Assembly (NCBI GenBank): GCA_964565615.1
Contig: CAZMFO010000021.1
Span: 1-12,811 of the forward strand
Reading direction: 5' to 3'
Source of the DNA: HK-STAS-PATE-36 sp964565615
GTDB taxonomy: Bacteria; Patescibacteriota; Saccharimonadia; Saccharimonadales; JAGQNJ01
DNA: 12,811 nt
In this document: piece by piece, positions 12,659-12,811 of the stretch
How positions within the stretch are numbered: position 1 is the stretch's first letter
Layout of the letters: each line of letters begins with the position of its first letter
Notes under the pieces: generated by a model
What the model was told of the DNA's origin: nothing
The model's input: the letters and a program-made list of their open reading frames with translations, nothing else
Databases searched by the model: none
Translations under genes and position numbers: made by a program

Positions 12659-12811
12659 CATATTATTCATACTACTTACGATTGAATAAAAATGCAATCA
12701 AGAATAAGAAATATAAAAGTAAATATTTTTTGTATTTAAGCACATTTCTGAAATACTATTCTGCCCATACTCAAATAGATCGTAGACACATCCAACTTGT
12801 AGAATAGGTTT

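Overview
The window looks like a small-genome Patescibacteria (CPR) chromosome, most likely Candidatus Saccharibacteria. This is an inference from the AT-rich compact layout, the many extended -10 promoters placed so that transcripts would start at the ATG, the wall-anchored and secreted proteins with one N-terminal membrane anchor (SdrD-B-like repeats, a class-E-like sortase, an Rpf/LysM protein), and a cysteine-free bL33. The standard genetic code fits every gene.

Region 1 (1-239): the 3' part of tRNA-Thr(UGU), a hairpin-filled spacer, and a complete tRNA-Tyr(GUA). Region 2 (234-3921): a 3.7-kb element inserted at the last bases of tRNA-Tyr and bounded by direct copies of GCACCA. It holds a large serine recombinase (minus strand) and a two-gene cargo operon (an alpha/beta hydrolase and an unknown 181-aa protein, minus strand). 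Two exact inverted repeats, A (132 bp) and B (171 bp), divide it. The inner copies of A and B overlap exactly at the GCACCA core. The reverse complement of the inner junction therefore equals the junction that circularisation of the element would create. The predicted circle would carry two ~297-bp inverted attP copies separating a recombinase half from a cargo half, a layout like that of the yeast 2-micron circle. The recombinase gene runs through repeat A and the core, so integration replaces its last codons with antisense tRNA-Tyr sequence.

Region 3 (3922-5446): small proteins of unknown function, one split by a U-UUU-UUA slippery run, then tRNA-Thr(GGU). Region 4 (5467-5890): a PspC-domain membrane protein overlapping the gene for bL33. 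Region 5 (5929-9801): exported proteins. These are a LysM + Rpf-type muralytic protein, an anchored propeller-like protein, an anchored 161-aa protein, and a sortase translationally coupled to a 36-aa membrane microprotein. Region 6 (9829-12606, minus strand, convergent with the sortase): a 925-aa surface protein with SdrD-B-like repeats and a C-terminal FANTG sorting signal, a likely substrate of the neighbouring sortase. Bases 12607-12811 hold its leader and a perfect 16-bp dyad.

Working together, regions 5 and 6 form a cell-envelope and surface-display block, plausibly serving contact with a host bacterium. The region 2 element is an independent invader.
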